From NCBI GenBank assembly GCA_030267565.1, contig BRXU01000045.1, positions 136,501 to 200,500 of the forward strand: 64,000 nucleotides of DNA. The letters run 5' to 3'. The notes under the pieces were generated by a model. The model saw only the letters and a list, made by a program, of their open reading frames with translations, did no database searches and was not told the origin of the DNA. Below, piece after piece: positions 1 through 13,100 of the stretch (positions are counted from its first letter, which is position 1; every line of letters starts with the position of its first letter). Source of the stretch: Pleodorina starrii (Eukaryota > Chlorophyta > Chlorophyceae > Chlamydomonadales > Volvocaceae). A program made the position numbers and the translations under genes.

Positions 1-3000
1 CTCGGGCGGAGCTGGAGGCGGAGAGCGGCGAGGCGCGGGAGGCGATACGCGAGGCGCGGGAGGCGACCATGGTGCGTGGGGTGCTAGCGTGTGGGGGGTG
101 TGGGGGTGGGTGGCGTCGTGGGGGTGGGTGGCGTCGTTGGGGTGGCGTTGGGGTGTGGGGGATGCCTCTGCTGCTTCTGGGACTTCCCTCCACTCACCCA
201 CCCACCCCTCCCCAACGTGATGGTTTTTGTGCCGACACCGCTGCGGTCTCCTCGCGTCCTCGGGGCAGCCCCCAACTTCCCTCGGGGGCGTTTCGACAGC
301 GCCTTCGTTGTGCACTTGTAAGCCCTTCTCCCGCCCCCCACTCCCTCCCCCCTCCTGTCAAATCCGCTCTCTCTCTCCCGCCCTCGCTCCGCAGGTGAAG
401 AGGGCCAATGTGGACATCGAGTCGCGGGAGCTGGTCGAGTACGCATCCAAGCTGAGGGTGAGGGAGGGGGCGGGGGAGAGGCAGGGGAAGGAGAGGGGGC
501 GGGGGGCGGGGGTGCGGGTAGGAAGGTGTGAGGTGTGGGATTCTTTCCGTTGCGGCCGTCGGGGCCGGCTGGCTGGCTGGCTGTTCAGCCCGTGTGCTCT
601 TACTGTGTTTTTCTCTCCACACTCCCCTGCCTCTCCGAATCTTCCACCTTCCCCCGCATGTGCTTATGTCCAGACCCCTCACCCTCCAACCCCCATCACA
701 CACCCACCTCCCATCACACCCCCACCCCCACCCCCACCCCTACCCACCCTTACAACCCCCCCCCCCAGGCCCAGTCCGAGGAGCTTGCCGCCCAGTCCGA
801 GCAGGCGGAGGAGCGGGCTCGGCAGCTGGACGCCGCGATGGAGGCGTTGGGGCGGCACCGGGGGGAGCTGGAGGCGGCGCAGCGGCAGCTGGAGGAGCAG
901 CAGACAGCGCTGGAGGCACTCAAAAAGGTACCGGTAGGCGCGGGGGGGGGGTTATCCACGTATACGGTAGGCCGGAGCCCGTGAACGGTAACGTAACGGG
1001 GGGGGCTCTTAGGGTCGGGGGGCTGCTGGGGCCCGCTGGAGGGCGCTGGAGGGACTGCTTGCACTGCTACTGCAGATCTGCAGATTATGTGCACTACAGA
1101 TCTGCTTTACGCGGTGACCTATGCCGGGGCCTGTGTACGTGGATAACCCCTCCCCCCGTCCCTCCCCCCGCCCCTCCGCCCCTCTCCCCCTCTCCCCCCC
1201 CTCAACAGGCCGTGGATCGTGACCGTGCCGCCCTGTCCGAGGAGCGGCTGGCTCTGGCGGAGGAGCGACTGGCGGCCTCTCGCGCCGCCGACGAGGCGCG
1301 CGGACAGCAGCTGGCACTGGCGGAGGCGGTGCGCGGCTACGTGGCGCAGGGCGTACCCATTCCCTTCGTCATGGACGGTGAGGGAGGGGGCAGGGGTAGC
1401 AGTGGCAGGCAGGGGTAGCAGGCGGGGGTCGCAGGAAGGGGTTGCACCGTCCACACCTCTCATCCCCTCCCGTCCCTGCCCTTCTCTTCCCTTCCTCGCC
1501 CTTTCCCGCTCCCCACCCCCCCCACCCCACACACCATATACACACACGACACACACACCCAACAGGCTCAAGCGGTCAGCTCAAGCCCCTGCCGCCCTCA
1601 CAGCCGGCCGACAATCACCACCACCACCACCGCCACCATCGCACCGCACACCCCTCGCCGGACCGACGCGGCGGTGGCGGCGGCGGCGGCGGCGGAGGTG
1701 GTGGAGGTGGCGGCAGGCGGCGTCCGACCCACCGACCCACGGGTCGCTCCCGCAACGCCCTCAAGTACGTGCTGGACCGCCTGGGGGTCGATGCGGCCAT
1801 GGCGGCGCTCGACTCGCCCTCGCACCACCTCCACGGCGGCGGCGGAGGAGGGGTTGTCGGTGGTGGCGGTGGCAGCGGCAGCAGCTGCGTGAGGGCGCAA
1901 CAGGAGTTCCTGGAGAAGATGAGGCTAGCGGCGCCCAACGGTGAGAGAGCAGAGGGCGCGGCTGTGAGGCGGCGGCGGCGCAGAGGCCTGGCGTGTGTGT
2001 GTGTGTGTTGTTTGGGGGGTGTTGGGGGGCCCGGAGCCGCCGTGCGCCTGGCCTTCCTGCCTGCCTTTCCGACATTCTCTGTCCCCAGGGGGTCCACCTG
2101 CCTGCCAGCCAGCGCCTGGCTGCCTGCCCTTCCCTTCCAACTGCTCCTCATTTTACCGCCCTGTTTCCACCCCTTACCCTCTCCCTACCCGCCCGTTCTT
2201 CCTCCTCCCACTCTTCCCAAAAACCCCCAAACAGCCGCCGGCCCCAAGCTCAATTCGCCGCATACCGCCAGCCAACGCGCCCACCACACCACCCACACCA
2301 CCACCACCGCCGCCGTCGTCACCTCGCCCATCCCGGCCGGCCTGCGCCCCGCGCTGCTGCCGCCCGGCCTCGCAGCCGCCCACGCGCGCAGCGCCGCCGC
2401 CACTCCCGTCAAGCACATCCCCGCACTGCTGACCCTCTCCGCCACTGCCGCCGGTCCTCAGCTCGAGAGTGAACCGCCGACGTCCACCGGCATGCCGTCA
2501 TTCGCCGGCCTGGCGGACAGCAGCAGCCCCGCAGCCGCCGACGCCGCGACCGCCACACTGCCGTACTTTCTCCGCGACGACGCCGGCGGCGGCGGCGGCG
2601 ACGCCAGCGGCGGCGGCGGCGGCACTGCGGTGATCCAGCAGCTGTTGGACACAATTCAGATGGCGCTCAAAAAGTCCTCTGGCCGAGTGAGCGGCTCCGA
2701 AGTCGCCGCTGGCGGCGCCGCCGCCAACACCGCCACCGCCTTCCACCACTCGTCGGAGCGGCCCCGGGCACCCGGCGGCGGCGGCGGCGGCGCCAACGTT
2801 GCTCGCCACCCGAACAGCAGCCACGGGACGCCGCAGCGCAGGCACGGCGGCGGCGGCGGTGGTGGTGGCCCGACGACGATGCCGCGGTTGCAGTTCCCAA
2901 CCGCCGTCGCCGCCGGGGGCAACACGCCGGCGGGGGGGCGGATGTCGCCGCTGGGACTGGAGTCGGAGTCGCCGTACTACTCGCCGCCACGGGATGCACA

Positions 3001-4920
3001 GGTACAGCAGCTTGTCCTGCAGGTTACGTGCGGTACCGCAGTACCTTGGTGCGATAGGGAAATGCGCAAAGGCGCTTGCGCCAGTCTGTCTGTCAGTCCG
3101 TCAGTCAGTCAGGAGGAGGAGCGTGGAGGAGGAGGAGGTGGGGTTAAAGACGGCAATGAAGTGCAAAGGCAGCTTTTCTAACGTGCGTGTGTGTGGGTGG
3201 GTCTGTGTGGCTGGCGGCCCCTCTCACCTCTGCTTTCACCATTCTTCGCCCCCCCTCCCGGCCTATACGTGGATAACCCTCCCCCCCCACTCACACATCC
3301 TCCACTTCCCCCGCACTCCCCCCTCCCCCCAGGCCTCCTCCATCGCCTCCCTGGAGCCCCTCAGCCCCACCGACAGCTCCCTGGGCCTCGAGGAGGACCT
3401 GCCCCTGCCCCTGCCCCTGCCCCTGGCCATGACGCGAGCTGGAGCCCACCCCCACCCCCACATCCACACCCACACCGATCTGGCCGACCTGTCCGGACCC
3501 CTGGGGGCTGGCCTGGACGAGCTCGCGGAGCAGCTCAGCGCCTCCACACTCTTTGGCGGCGCCGGAGGCGGTGGCGGTGGCGGCGCCGCCGGCGCCACGC
3601 CCGCCAATACCTACGTCAGCCGCACCGCCACCGCCGTGGGTGCCAGCCTGGGCAGCGAGGACGCCTTTGGAGGCGCGCTGGGGATGGGGATGGGGCTGGG
3701 GATGGGGGGTCGCTCGGCGGCGGCGGCGCGGCACGCGCAGCTGGGTGAGTTGGCCGCCATGAGCGAAGTCCTGGCGGCGAGGCTGGAGGCGCTGGGGCTG
3801 GGGCGCATGGGGGGCGGAGGCGGAGGCGGGGTGGGTGACTCGCAGGCCACAGCCGCCACCAGCGTCCTCAGCTCCGCCAACTTCAGTCCCCGGATGAACA
3901 CCGTCACCACCGCCGCCACCGCTGCCGGCGGCGGAGGCGCCAGCGCGGTTGCGTCGCGGCAGGCCTCCCTGCGCCAGTCGCCGGCGGCGGCGGGAGCGGG
4001 ATCGGCGGTCGGCACGCCCGGCGGCCGGGCCCTGCTGTGGGCGGGCGCGGCGGAGGGGCTGGCGCGGTCGCTGACGGGGGCCGGAACCGGAGCCGGGTCG
4101 GCGGCGGGGACGCCCAGGGGTGGCGGCGGCGGTGGGTTGTACGGCGGTGGTGGTGTTGGTTCCTCGTCCACCCCCGCGGCGGGGGGTCGCAGTGCCGCGG
4201 ACACTCCGTTGTTGGGGTCTGCCAATGCGGAGGCGCTGGCGATGGCGGGGATGGCCCTTCAGCAGCAGGTGGGTGAGCGTGTGGGGGGGTGCGTGCGTGT
4301 GTGTGGGGGGGGGGCGGGTGTGTGTGTGTTTTGGGGGGGGATAATGAGGGTTGTTGTATGTTGTTGTGTGATTGGGGTGTGTTTGGGTGGTTGGTACATG
4401 TATTTGGTTGTGATTGGGGTGTGATAGGGTGGCTGGCTGGCTGGCTTTCACACACACACACGCACCCGGGGACAGGCTGCTGCCTGTCCCCCTGTCCGGG
4501 ATCACCGCGTGTGTGCGTACGTGCGTGTGTGCGTGATGTGTGTTTTGGGTGTAAGCGCCCCCGCCCCAACCCGCGAGCCTCCTTCCCGTCCCGTCCACCC
4601 GGCTTACTACTTTTGCCACATTGGCCTCAACGGTGTCTTCTTCCTTCCTTCTTTTCTTCCTAAACCCCACCTGTCGCCCCGCCCCTTCTTGGCGCCTGAC
4701 CCCAACGGCCCCCCCCCTGCAACAGCTATCCGTGGGGAGCGAGGAGGAGGACGACGACGACGACGCCCGGGCAGGCGGCGGCGGCGGGGTCAGGGGTGGT
4801 GGTGGGGCCGGGGCAGGGGAGGGCCATCCGCTGCCCACCATCGCTTCGGTGGACAGCATCAGCTTCAGCGACGACGACGACATCGGCGACGGCGGAGCGG
4901 TGGGCTTGCTGCTACCTTGA
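1..4920 (+). CDS. Coiled-coil / low-complexity protein, 5' partial
   Basis: Eight exons can be joined in phase: 3-71, 395-457, 769-927, 1209-1377, 1566-1940, 2235-3001, 3333-4268 and 4726-4920 (TGA), giving about 910 residues with the start outside the window. The first four exons are a continuous Glu/Ala/Arg/Leu-rich coiled coil (for example RAELEAESGEAREAIREA and LSEERLALAEERLAASRAAD). Exon 5 has a His run, a Gly run, then a conserved-looking helix (ALKYVLDRLGV) and QEFLEKMRLA. The remainder is Gly/Ala/Ser/Pro-rich and probably disordered, and the end is acidic (SEEEDDDDD, then SFSDDDDIGDGG). I do not recognise the family. The coiled coil followed by an FLEKM-type segment is faintly like centriolar scaffolds such as FBF1, but that is a guess. 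Donors are GTGCGT, GTGAGG and GTACCG types and acceptors sit after long C tracts. It converges on the mTERF-like gene. Confidence 0.8.
941..1155. mobile_element. Terminal-inverted-repeat (MITE/introner-like) element inside an intron
   Basis: The left arm GGTTATCCACGTATAC (about 949-964) is matched in inverted orientation by GTGTACGTGGATAACC (about 1133-1148), both with G/C-tract flanks. The pair encloses about 170 bases of intron 3 of the coiled-coil gene. A third copy of the arm (CTATACGTGGATAACC) lies in intron 6 near 3261-3288, and a weaker one near 15470-15490. The element stays inside the intron and does not disturb the splice sites at 927 and 1209. Confidence 0.45.
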
Positions 4921-6225
4921 GGAGGTGGGGGAGAGGAGTAAGGGGCCTATTTGGCCACGCGGGCGGGTGTGTGTGGGATGTGTGGGTGTGGGGTGTGCGG
5001 GTGTGGTGACTTTGACTTGCGGCGTTGGCGCCTTTTCGTTCGCTCCGCATCGGACCGCGCTGCCGTACTTGAACGTGCCGTATATAACGACCTTTTTGTC
5101 AAGCGACGCCTTTACTTAACTATTACTCGGGGCTGTGGTCCCCGCGAGGTGAGGTGAGAGGATGTCGCTGTTGTCTGTTGTGGAGACGGCGCGCGCGCTT
5201 TTGGCGAGTCATGTCGTACATTATCATCATCATATTATTACTAGGAAGTCGACCGTGACTGACTTTTATGTACGAATGAGTTGACGCGACCGGCGGTACT
5301 GCTGGTCAACGGGCCGAGCTCTCCATCTGCCGTACATATCGCAGAGGAGGAAGCACACGTCCTCCCGTGCTTGCCGCGATTACATGTGCGGTGGGTTCGA
5401 ATGACTTGCGTGTAGACCCAGCAGCCGGGGTTGTTGTTATTGCCATATACGGTACGGTCGTACGGCACACGTGTGCGGTGTGTCTTCTTCAGATGCTTGC
5501 ATGCATGGACCCCTGCGCGCAACGTCACTGCCTCACCTCACTGCCTCACCGCAACCGAGCGGCATTTCGAACCGAGCGACGGTCGGCAGGTCGGTTCAAG
5601 TCCATGACGTGGTGTGATAGTGTGGTGGTGTGGTGTGGTGTGGCGGTGTGGTATTGAGACACGACTCGTTACCCACCCCTTGGCGCTTCAGGTCGCTCAG
5701 CCGGGGGGCTGGGCTGGGCTGGGGGCCTCTGGGGCCGGGCGTGGCTGAGCTTGGGTCGTGGACGGCGCCCTGCCTGCCGCAGGGAGGAGTCCCCTGAGCG
5801 CAGTTCGGACTCCCCCGAAGGCGGCGAGCGTGCGTCCGGACTCTGGTGGGGGGGGGCCCTGGCTGGTGGGGGTCGTTTCTGCTGGTCGGGGCTCGCACCG
5901 CTGTCCGTCAACTGCAGCTCTTGTGGTGTACCGGCAGCTGCTGTGCTCATTGGTGTTCTTTCTGAATTGTTCGTGTCCTCTCGGCTAGCGCAAGCTTCGT
6001 TGCCACTGTACCGGTGTCACAGCTCGGGAGGTCTGGAGGCCATTGATGCGACCAACCAACCAACCATTGTGCAGCACATGCCACAGTGCACGCAAGTGAT
6101 GCCTCCTACCGGTAAATCCTGATACCACCTCCTCGTGTTACATCCTTCTCCACTCGCTGGCAAAACTCTCGCTGCCTCATCAACGGCGTCCATGGCGCCA
6201 ACACCCCTCAGCCAGGCTCAGCCCC
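4921..6225. other. Convergent intergenic region
   Basis: This lies between the stop of the coiled-coil gene (+) and the stop of the mTERF-like gene (-), so it should hold both 3' UTRs. It contains GT-rich runs (4960-5010, 5610-5660), several CCGTAC/GTACGG words (5060-5090, 5330, 5448-5470) and a minus-strand Pro-rich ORF at 5669-5950 that I do not consider coding. No RNA gene is recognised. Confidence 0.5.
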
Positions 6226-7717
6226 TCAGCCCCCCGCCCGAGTCGTGTCCGCCAGATACTCGGGGTCTCGCTCCCCGCGCGTCTGCGACGTCAGCGATGC
6301 CGCCGGCCCCGCCAGCCCCGGGTTCCTGCCCAGGAGCGCAGCCGCTCGCATCCTCGCCGCCTCCACCGCGCCGCCTCCGCCTCCGCCGCCGCCTCCCTCT
6401 CCGCCCCTCAGCCCGAACAGACGTGCCACCTCATCTAGAAGCGCCGTGGCGTTTGCGGGACGCAGAAGCTGCGGGTATTCGCCCAGAAGTTGGCGGAAGG
6501 CGGCGGGGCCGCAGGGCCCCAGCAGCGCTTTCGTCTGGGCGGGGCGGGACAATGTCATTTGGAGGGTTTGGTTTTAGGGCGGATCAGGGAACGAGGGAGA
6601 GAGAGAAGAGGAATTCGAGGCAGGGTTGATGGAGCGAAGGAGTGAAAGCTCAAGGGCCAGTTACCGTATGCGGCCATTGTTGGAGAGACCAATTTTTCCT
6701 GGACGGGCGGACGGGCAGGCCAACTTGGCCAAGTACGACACACACACACACACACACACACACACCTGTCGTACATCTGCTGCCAGTTGCTCCGGAGGCC
6801 CCAGCAGCAGCTGCGGGCAGCCGGCGCACAGGTGTGACACGTTGAGGTCCGGAAGCTCGTCCCGCAGGACGAGCAGGTTCTCAGCTGCCGTACCCAGCCG
6901 CGCGGCCACACGGACCTGTCAGAGAGCAGCAGAGCACGGGCGTCGTCAAGCCGTGCGCGGGGCCCTTCATCGCCTCACGTCATCGCCTCATGTGTGTGAA
7001 TCTATACAGCGTTACACGCAGACGCCGAGGAAGCTATTACGGTACACTTGTTGCCTTCGGAATATATGTTGGTTTGTTGGTTGGTTGGTTTGCGGATGGG
7101 GCAGTTGGAGCCACCAATCGCTTTTAGTGATGGGGGCTCCGCCAGTGGCAGCGGCAGTGGCAGCAGCTGCAACAAGTAGCTACGGGCACGAAGCCAGTGG
7201 TAACGACAGTGGAACGACTTGGACGTCCCTCGCCCGCCTCACCACGTCGGCGTGCTTTGCCGTCGGCCCCGGCTTCAAGTCCGGCAGCAGAGTTTGCAGC
7301 TGGAGCAGGTTAACCCGGAGCTCCTCTTCGCTCACGTCTGGCGTTTCACGGGCTACGACCTGGCGACAGTGGGGCGGGCATTATTGTATTACAGGTTTAC
7401 GGCCATGTGTCGTGCTCTTTGACGCCGTACGAACTGGACCTCGCGCTCACACACTGTGCATTACTGGCGCAACTTGCCCCCTTATGCCGTGGCAGATCTG
7501 TCTCTTGCTTGCCTGACACTTGACCACCGCGGCGACCTCACCAACCTGAATGGCAAGCGCCATCTTCGCATCCTGTGTCCAAGCTGCAGGCTCCTTGATG
7601 GTGCGCTCGTTGTGAATAAGGTTGCCGAATTCGTCCTTCAATCGCTCTCGCTTTTTTGTGTAGTAGTCAACTGTGGCCCAAGGCAATTCACCAGCATTCT
7701 CCTTGCTTGCGCGGGCA
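6226..7717 (-). CDS. mTERF-like organelle transcription/translation factor (N-terminus unresolved)
   Basis: Exons, read on the minus strand: about 7717-7546, 7359-7243, 6915-6766 and 6534-6226 (TGA); the last three join in phase with certainty. The protein carries the leucine/proline-spaced helical repeats typical of mTERF proteins: NLLQLQTLLPDLKPG, NLLVLRDELPDLNVSHLCAG followed by CPQLLL, and FRQLLGEYPQLLRP. mTERF family members bind organellar nucleic acid and act in chloroplast or mitochondrial gene expression. The 6766 donor opens directly into a (GT)n microsatellite. The 7546-7717 exon (ATVDYYTKKRERLKDEF and WTQDAKMALAIQ) is lower in GC than the rest and joins in phase, but whether it belongs here is inferred. 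A transit-peptide exon is expected upstream; an Arg/Ser-rich ORF near 8553-8400 is a weak candidate. The C-terminus is Gly-rich. Confidence 0.65.
6738..6766. repeat. (CA)n/(GT)n microsatellite at a splice donor
   Basis: About 14 CA units on the plus strand. On the coding strand the repeat starts exactly at the 5' splice site after residues DVRQ of the mTERF-like gene, so the donor is the first GT of a GT repeat. Confidence 0.85.
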
Positions 7718-8560
7718 CTAGGCGCTAGCAAGCGATTCGGTCTTGTGCACTTTGCCCAACTTATGGATGATCGCACCAGAACCCCGTTATACCTGGGGGG
7801 TGGACGTTGATATTTTTGCATCGTGGGTGTCAACTGTCAAGTCCACCCTTTCTTGCTGCTACAGATGTGTTGACATGAATGCAGCCGCAATAGCAATGCA
7901 ATTTTGCGCAAGTCGCTGCACAAACAGTCGTGCATCTTTCCAAATGTATCTGCCAACCACTAACGGCCGTCCGTTGGTGTCAACTGCCGTCGCTCACAGC
8001 TTGCCATCCGTTCTGCCGCTGCGGCTAGATTTGCTCTCAGCTCCAAAGTCTGTGCTTGAGACGGTGCATACAAACTCAACCTTGGCCGCAACTGCTGCCG
8101 AATGCTCCGCGGCATTGTGGCCAGGGTGGCCAAGACACGAGTTTCGTACATATTACATTACACATGGTTTACACATCTCTCTCCTGCGTTCATTGTCAGC
8201 TACGCTATTAAAGCACGGAAGATGTTTCGCCCCGGCGTTATCTGCAGCTATATGGATATAAACGGGACGACGCGAAGCGCGCCGTCAGGCAGGCGGCTAT
8301 TTCAACGCATCCCCAATCCTCAACCCTATAGCCCATCTCACAGTCACCACATTCACAGCCCGCGCACATTCGAATCACAGGAGAGCCGAACCAAGACAAA
8401 CGACAAAACCCTCCCCATACTAATATGCCCTCCGAAAGCCCGGTCGGTCCAGGCCAATCCACCCAAGATCGTGCGAATCTCCCTCGAGGATGCGCGCCGT
8501 ACAATGCCGTACCGACAGCGCGACGGTCCGCGAGACCGAGACGCACACATCAAAGTTCTG
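7718..8560 (-). other. Possible 5' exons of the mTERF-like gene; low-GC region
   Basis: Minus-strand open segments here read like spliced coding sequence (LELRANLAAAAERMAS near 8050-7990; DTFGKMHDCLCSDLRKIA near 7955-7900; QQERVDLTVDTHDAKIS near 7865-7815), but I cannot fix a unique set of splice sites. A start at 8553 or 8546 is possible. The plus strand also has a short open end (RISLEDARRTMPYRQRDG, about 8475-8530). I cannot decide which, if any, is expressed. Confidence 0.25.
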
Positions 8561-10157
8561 CCCGAAAGATAGAGAGAGTGGGGGGGGGGGAAATCGGGAG
8601 ACAGAGAGATGGGTAGGGAAAACGCATTAAGTCAAGAATGTGGCGGGCATGACAAACTCAGGGCACCCGGCAGAACGCGTCGTCTTTCAACCCCCCTTTC
8701 CCTCCCCCTCCCCGACATCAGCATCACGTATACAGTCGATTGCGTCGCGCCCATCCACACACGCGAGCACACTCACACCCTTCGGCTCCCCGCTCTGTTT
8801 TCTACTCCCCGCTCTGTTCCAAGCGGCGGAAAAGAAAGTTAGGTTCCTGGTCGCCTGCTGCCTGCTGTGGCTCCACCCGCGCATGCCCAAACCCGCGCGA
8901 TGTCCCGGCCCCGTGTACGGCAACTCGGGAAACTGCGTCATCGCGTCATCGCGTTGGCCCCCCCCCAAACGGCCGCCGATGATACACACATACGCGAATG
9001 ACGCAGCCTTCCTCTCGCCTCCATCCCATCCCAGCCGGCCTCGAGACACGTCGAACGCGTCCTTCCGCGGCAGCATCACAGCACAGCACAGCACAGCAGG
9101 TCACAGCACAGCACAGCAGATCACAGCACATCACATCAGTGCGGTCAGGTCGGGTCGGGTCAGGCCAGGTCAGGTCTCTTATCGCGATCGGTCGGTCAGC
9201 ACACACATGCGCGCGCGGGACACACACACACACGCACATACACACATACACCCCACACGTCAGCGTGCTGCCGAAACGTGACGACGACCTACGACCCGCG
9301 GGTCGGTCAACTGTTTGACCGACCCGTGGGTTCTCGATACATACACACACACGCACACAAATTGCGGCCAGCGAGACGCCCCGCGGGTCAGCAGCCATCC
9401 ACACCGGTATCCTCCTCCCACACGGCCTCGGGTTGCCGCTCCGCACCCACCCGCACCACCACCAACGCTCGTGCTGCGCAGCGCAAAGCATCCTGCAACT
9501 GCAGCGCCGCACCGACGACTTTCAATTTGCGCGTCCCACGACCAGTCGGCGAATCCCATCCCATCCCGCCCCGATTCCCATCCGCGAGCACCGCCCTCCT
9601 CTGTCCTCCACCTTCTTCCTCCTTTCTCCTTTCTCCTCCGTCCTCCTCCCAACGCAGTGCAGGCACGCACACGGGGGCGACGCGTCGCGGCTCTTCCGTC
9701 CGCATCACCGTCGTCATCCCCGAAAGGTCAAAAAGGCCCCAACCCCATCCTCAACCCCGGCAGCGCAGCGTCATCCGACATCACATCCACACACACACAC
9801 ATTGCGCCCGCGAGGGTTGATGCCACGAGGGAGGAAGAGAGAGAGAGGGCGCGCGAGAGAGAGAAAGAGCGGCGACGAAACCACACCCACCCCGGATCGA
9901 TACCCCTCCAGACACCCTCCAGATTCCGTCCGAGCCCCAAACCAGCAACAAGTGCTTTATCACGATCACGATCACGATCACGATGACCTGACTGACGAGT
10001 TCAGCGACACGTGCTCAGGAAACGAATCGCCGCCTGGCCCGAACCGCGGCGCGAGGTGGGGGGCGGCGCGGCGCGCGGCGCGCGAGCCGCCGGTGAGTGA
10101 TTGTGTCATTGCTATCAATCAATCCGTCAATTCATCGCACCGACGTCCTCCATCCGC
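8561..10157. other. Intergenic region, simple repeats only
   Basis: Contains a poly-G run near 8580, repeated CACAGCACAGCA words at 9078-9125, AGGTCAGGTCGGG-like words at 9147-9175, several CA tracts (9220-9250, 9340-9360, 9788-9800), a GAGA tract (9835-9870) and ACGATCACGATCACG repeats at 9962-9985. Overlapping ORFs exist on both strands but look like composition artefacts. No gene is supported. Confidence 0.5.
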
Positions 10158-13100
10158 TCATGCAAAGTAGGCGCCGGGTCCCGGCGTGCCGTCGCCGACG
10201 GCCTTAGTCCGCTGCGGGTAGGGTAGGTGCGAGAAGGGGGTTGTGGGGAGAGTGGAGGACACAGAAAGGGGGGTGAGGGAAGGGGGGGGGGAAGACGAGG
10301 GAGGTCTAGTCCCACACAAGCAGTCCCACCAACAGCAGTCCCACACGAGCACAGAGAGACAGAGGGGACAGACAGACGGAGAATGCAGAGCAGGCAACAC
10401 AGAGCCGGTAGCGAAACAGGGGCAGCGAACGAGGTGCGGAGACACCCCATGCATGAAGGGGCCGCATCAAAACCCGCGGGACCCTCCCCTCCCCTCCCAT
10501 CGCCTCGGCCACCCCCGGAACGCCATCTCACCCCTCCGCCACCGCCACCGCCCCACCACCATTCATCCACCACCGCCACCCGAGTCTCCTCCACCCGCGG
10601 GTTGGGTTTGATGACCGGTGGGTGGGGCCGGGGTGGGATGACCGCATGCCCTGTCTCGCTCCTGTGAGCCCCGCCACCCCCAAAAAACCCAAATCCGCGG
10701 CGCCCAAAAATGCCTTTCCCTGCACCGCTCGTCGCCCCCACTGCCCTGTCACCCCACCTGTCCCCTACCCCGCCAACGCCGCTGCCCCCCCCCGCGTCCG
10801 GGCGCTTTCCCGTGCTTCTTCCCTTGCCTTTGCCCTGTCTTCCTGCTCTCTCTCTATATATACATGTACCGTATGTCTTTCCCTCTCTCTAAAAGTCTGT
10901 TTCATCGGTGTAGGTATATCTGTCTCAATAATAAGTGATTACGGTAGGTGACAGAGATTTGTTCCAACGGTCCACATCTCTTCAACATCCCTCTGCAGTC
11001 ACCGTAACCCCCTTCGGACTGCCTGGCAGCCTGGCTGGCTGCCTGGCTAAATGGTTGGGCTGCGCTGCACCGCTGCTCGGGCCGCCCCACCCACCCACCC
11101 GAGACTCAACCCATACATCGCTGCAGTGTCGTCTTTGTATTTTTGGCTGCCCACCACCCTACCCAACCCACCCAGGGGTTCCTCCCAGCTAGCTCGTCCC
11201 TCCCTCCCTCCACCCACCCGCCCACCGTTACCCACCCTACCCACCTTTTGCGTTCCAAATCCCCAGCTGGGTGCGCTCTGCTTGACCGACAGCCGCTGCG
11301 CCCCGATGCTCGACACAAACTGCGACGTCACAGGTCCGGGGGAGTTCTCCCCAAAGCCGCTCTTCTCGTGCTCCTTCGAGATGAAAATCTGATTGGAAGG
11401 GCAGGGAATTGGCGGGTTGGCAGGGGGGGGCGGGGGCCAGGGGAAGGGGCGGGTGTAGTCAGGGCGGCAGCGGCGACAGTCTTCACGGAAGCCATCACAT
11501 GGTGGTGGTGGTGGTGGTGGTCGTGGAGGAAGACAAATACACACGCACGCACGCATACACGCACGCTCAGGCGACGCTGCTCCACTGCACCTCCCTCGAA
11601 CGCATCACACGCCGCGCACCTGCCTCGCCCCGTCCCGATACAGTCTAGTAACCACCCTCAAACCACCTCAAACCACCCTCAAACCACCCTTCGCTCCTCC
11701 ACCTCCACCTCCTCCCCTCACCTTCTTGAACGCGTCCCGCTGGCCCGTCCCGATCTTGGGCGCCGGCAGCGTCTTCTTCTGACTCAGCGTCTGCTGCCCA
11801 ATGGCCCCAAACGTCTTGTAGCTACCCGCACCCGGCACATCCCGCGAGGGGGACCGGTCCTTGAAGCGCTCCTCGGTGCCCTGTCGCCACGTGGGCGCCG
11901 TGTTGTGTTTGCTGTCCACCATGCGGCCGATGGCGCCGGGCTGCCGGTAGGTGTTGGGGCCGGGGGACTCGCGGCTGCCAACCGTCTTCATCAACTCCTC
12001 GTCGAGCCACACCTGATGGAGGTTTTGTAGGGTTGGGGTTATAGGGTTGGTTTTATAGGGTTTTGCATGGTTTCATAGGGTTCTATAGGTTTTGAGGGAG
12101 GGGTGATGAGAGCGTGATAAGGGGTGTGGGTAACTTGAATGGTCCCTCAGACGTGGAACAGAGGGAATCTGGGTATCTGGGTTTAGGATGGCGGTGCGAC
12201 TGTGCGTACTGGAGGGAGGGAGGGAAGGCATGCGTGCGTGTTGGGGCTTGGGGGAGGGGTGATTTGTGTGATACCTCTATATATATGTGTGTGTAGGTTC
12301 GCTATTCGCTATTCGCTGTGTGCCGATATCGCCATATCTCGCCATATCTCCCCCCCCAGATCGCCACCAACCAACCAACCTTGCTTTGCTGGTCTCGATT
12401 GGCGGTCCCAAAGACTGCCCGCGGGGAGGTGGCGCGCTTCGACTCCTTCATGTTCCCCAAGCCGCCCTCCACTTCATAAGCGCCTGGGGAACGAGGTAAA
12501 GAGGGAAAAAGGGGAGATAACGTTTGTCTCACGAGGCAGAGGGACAACCACCATTCGCCAACCACTTGTTGGGTGGTGGACGGTGGTGAGGGGGCCGAGC
12601 GTGTGGCCGGCCCGGCGACGAGAACCACTCTTGTCAATCACCACCGCCACCACAACAGCATTGCAGCACCGTTTGTCATGTGGGTGCTCTGGGTTCTGCC
12701 ACCGTTTGTCCGGTGGCCCCCAAACCCCGCCCTCCCCCCGCGGATGCACCTAGCTCGCCCCGCCCCCAAGCGTGTGCCGCGCGGGCCGCCGTACTGAATG
12801 CGAGAAGCCCCCTTGCCGTACCTGGGCCTGGTGAAAGGTTGCGGCCTGATTTCGTCCGGTCTGAAGACCCAAACCCCGGTGCGCTAGAGGAGAAGTACTT
12901 GGATTCCGGCTGTGGTCCAATCGCAGACTGCAAACGAACGCGAACATCGATCCAAAAGCGTAAGTTACCAAGCATGATTGAAGGCACGCAGCGAAATAAA
13001 GGGGAGCCTCCCTTCGCCCGCCTCTGCAAACTCACGTATGTCTTGTACACCGGCCCTTGCGAGTTGCTCCCAGGGATGGCCTTGGTCTGCTCTTTCGATA

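Noticed and set aside
3291..4883. 530-codon minus-strand ORF over the first gene
   Set aside because: Antisense to exons 7-8 and their intron; composed of repeats without domain.
5380..5400. GGTTCGAAT resembling a tRNA T-arm
   Set aside because: No acceptor stem, D-arm or anticodon arm could be found around it.
8425..8616. Plus-strand ORF near 8.5 kb as a separate gene
   Set aside because: Short, no domain, ends in a poly-G run; cannot be separated from composition noise.
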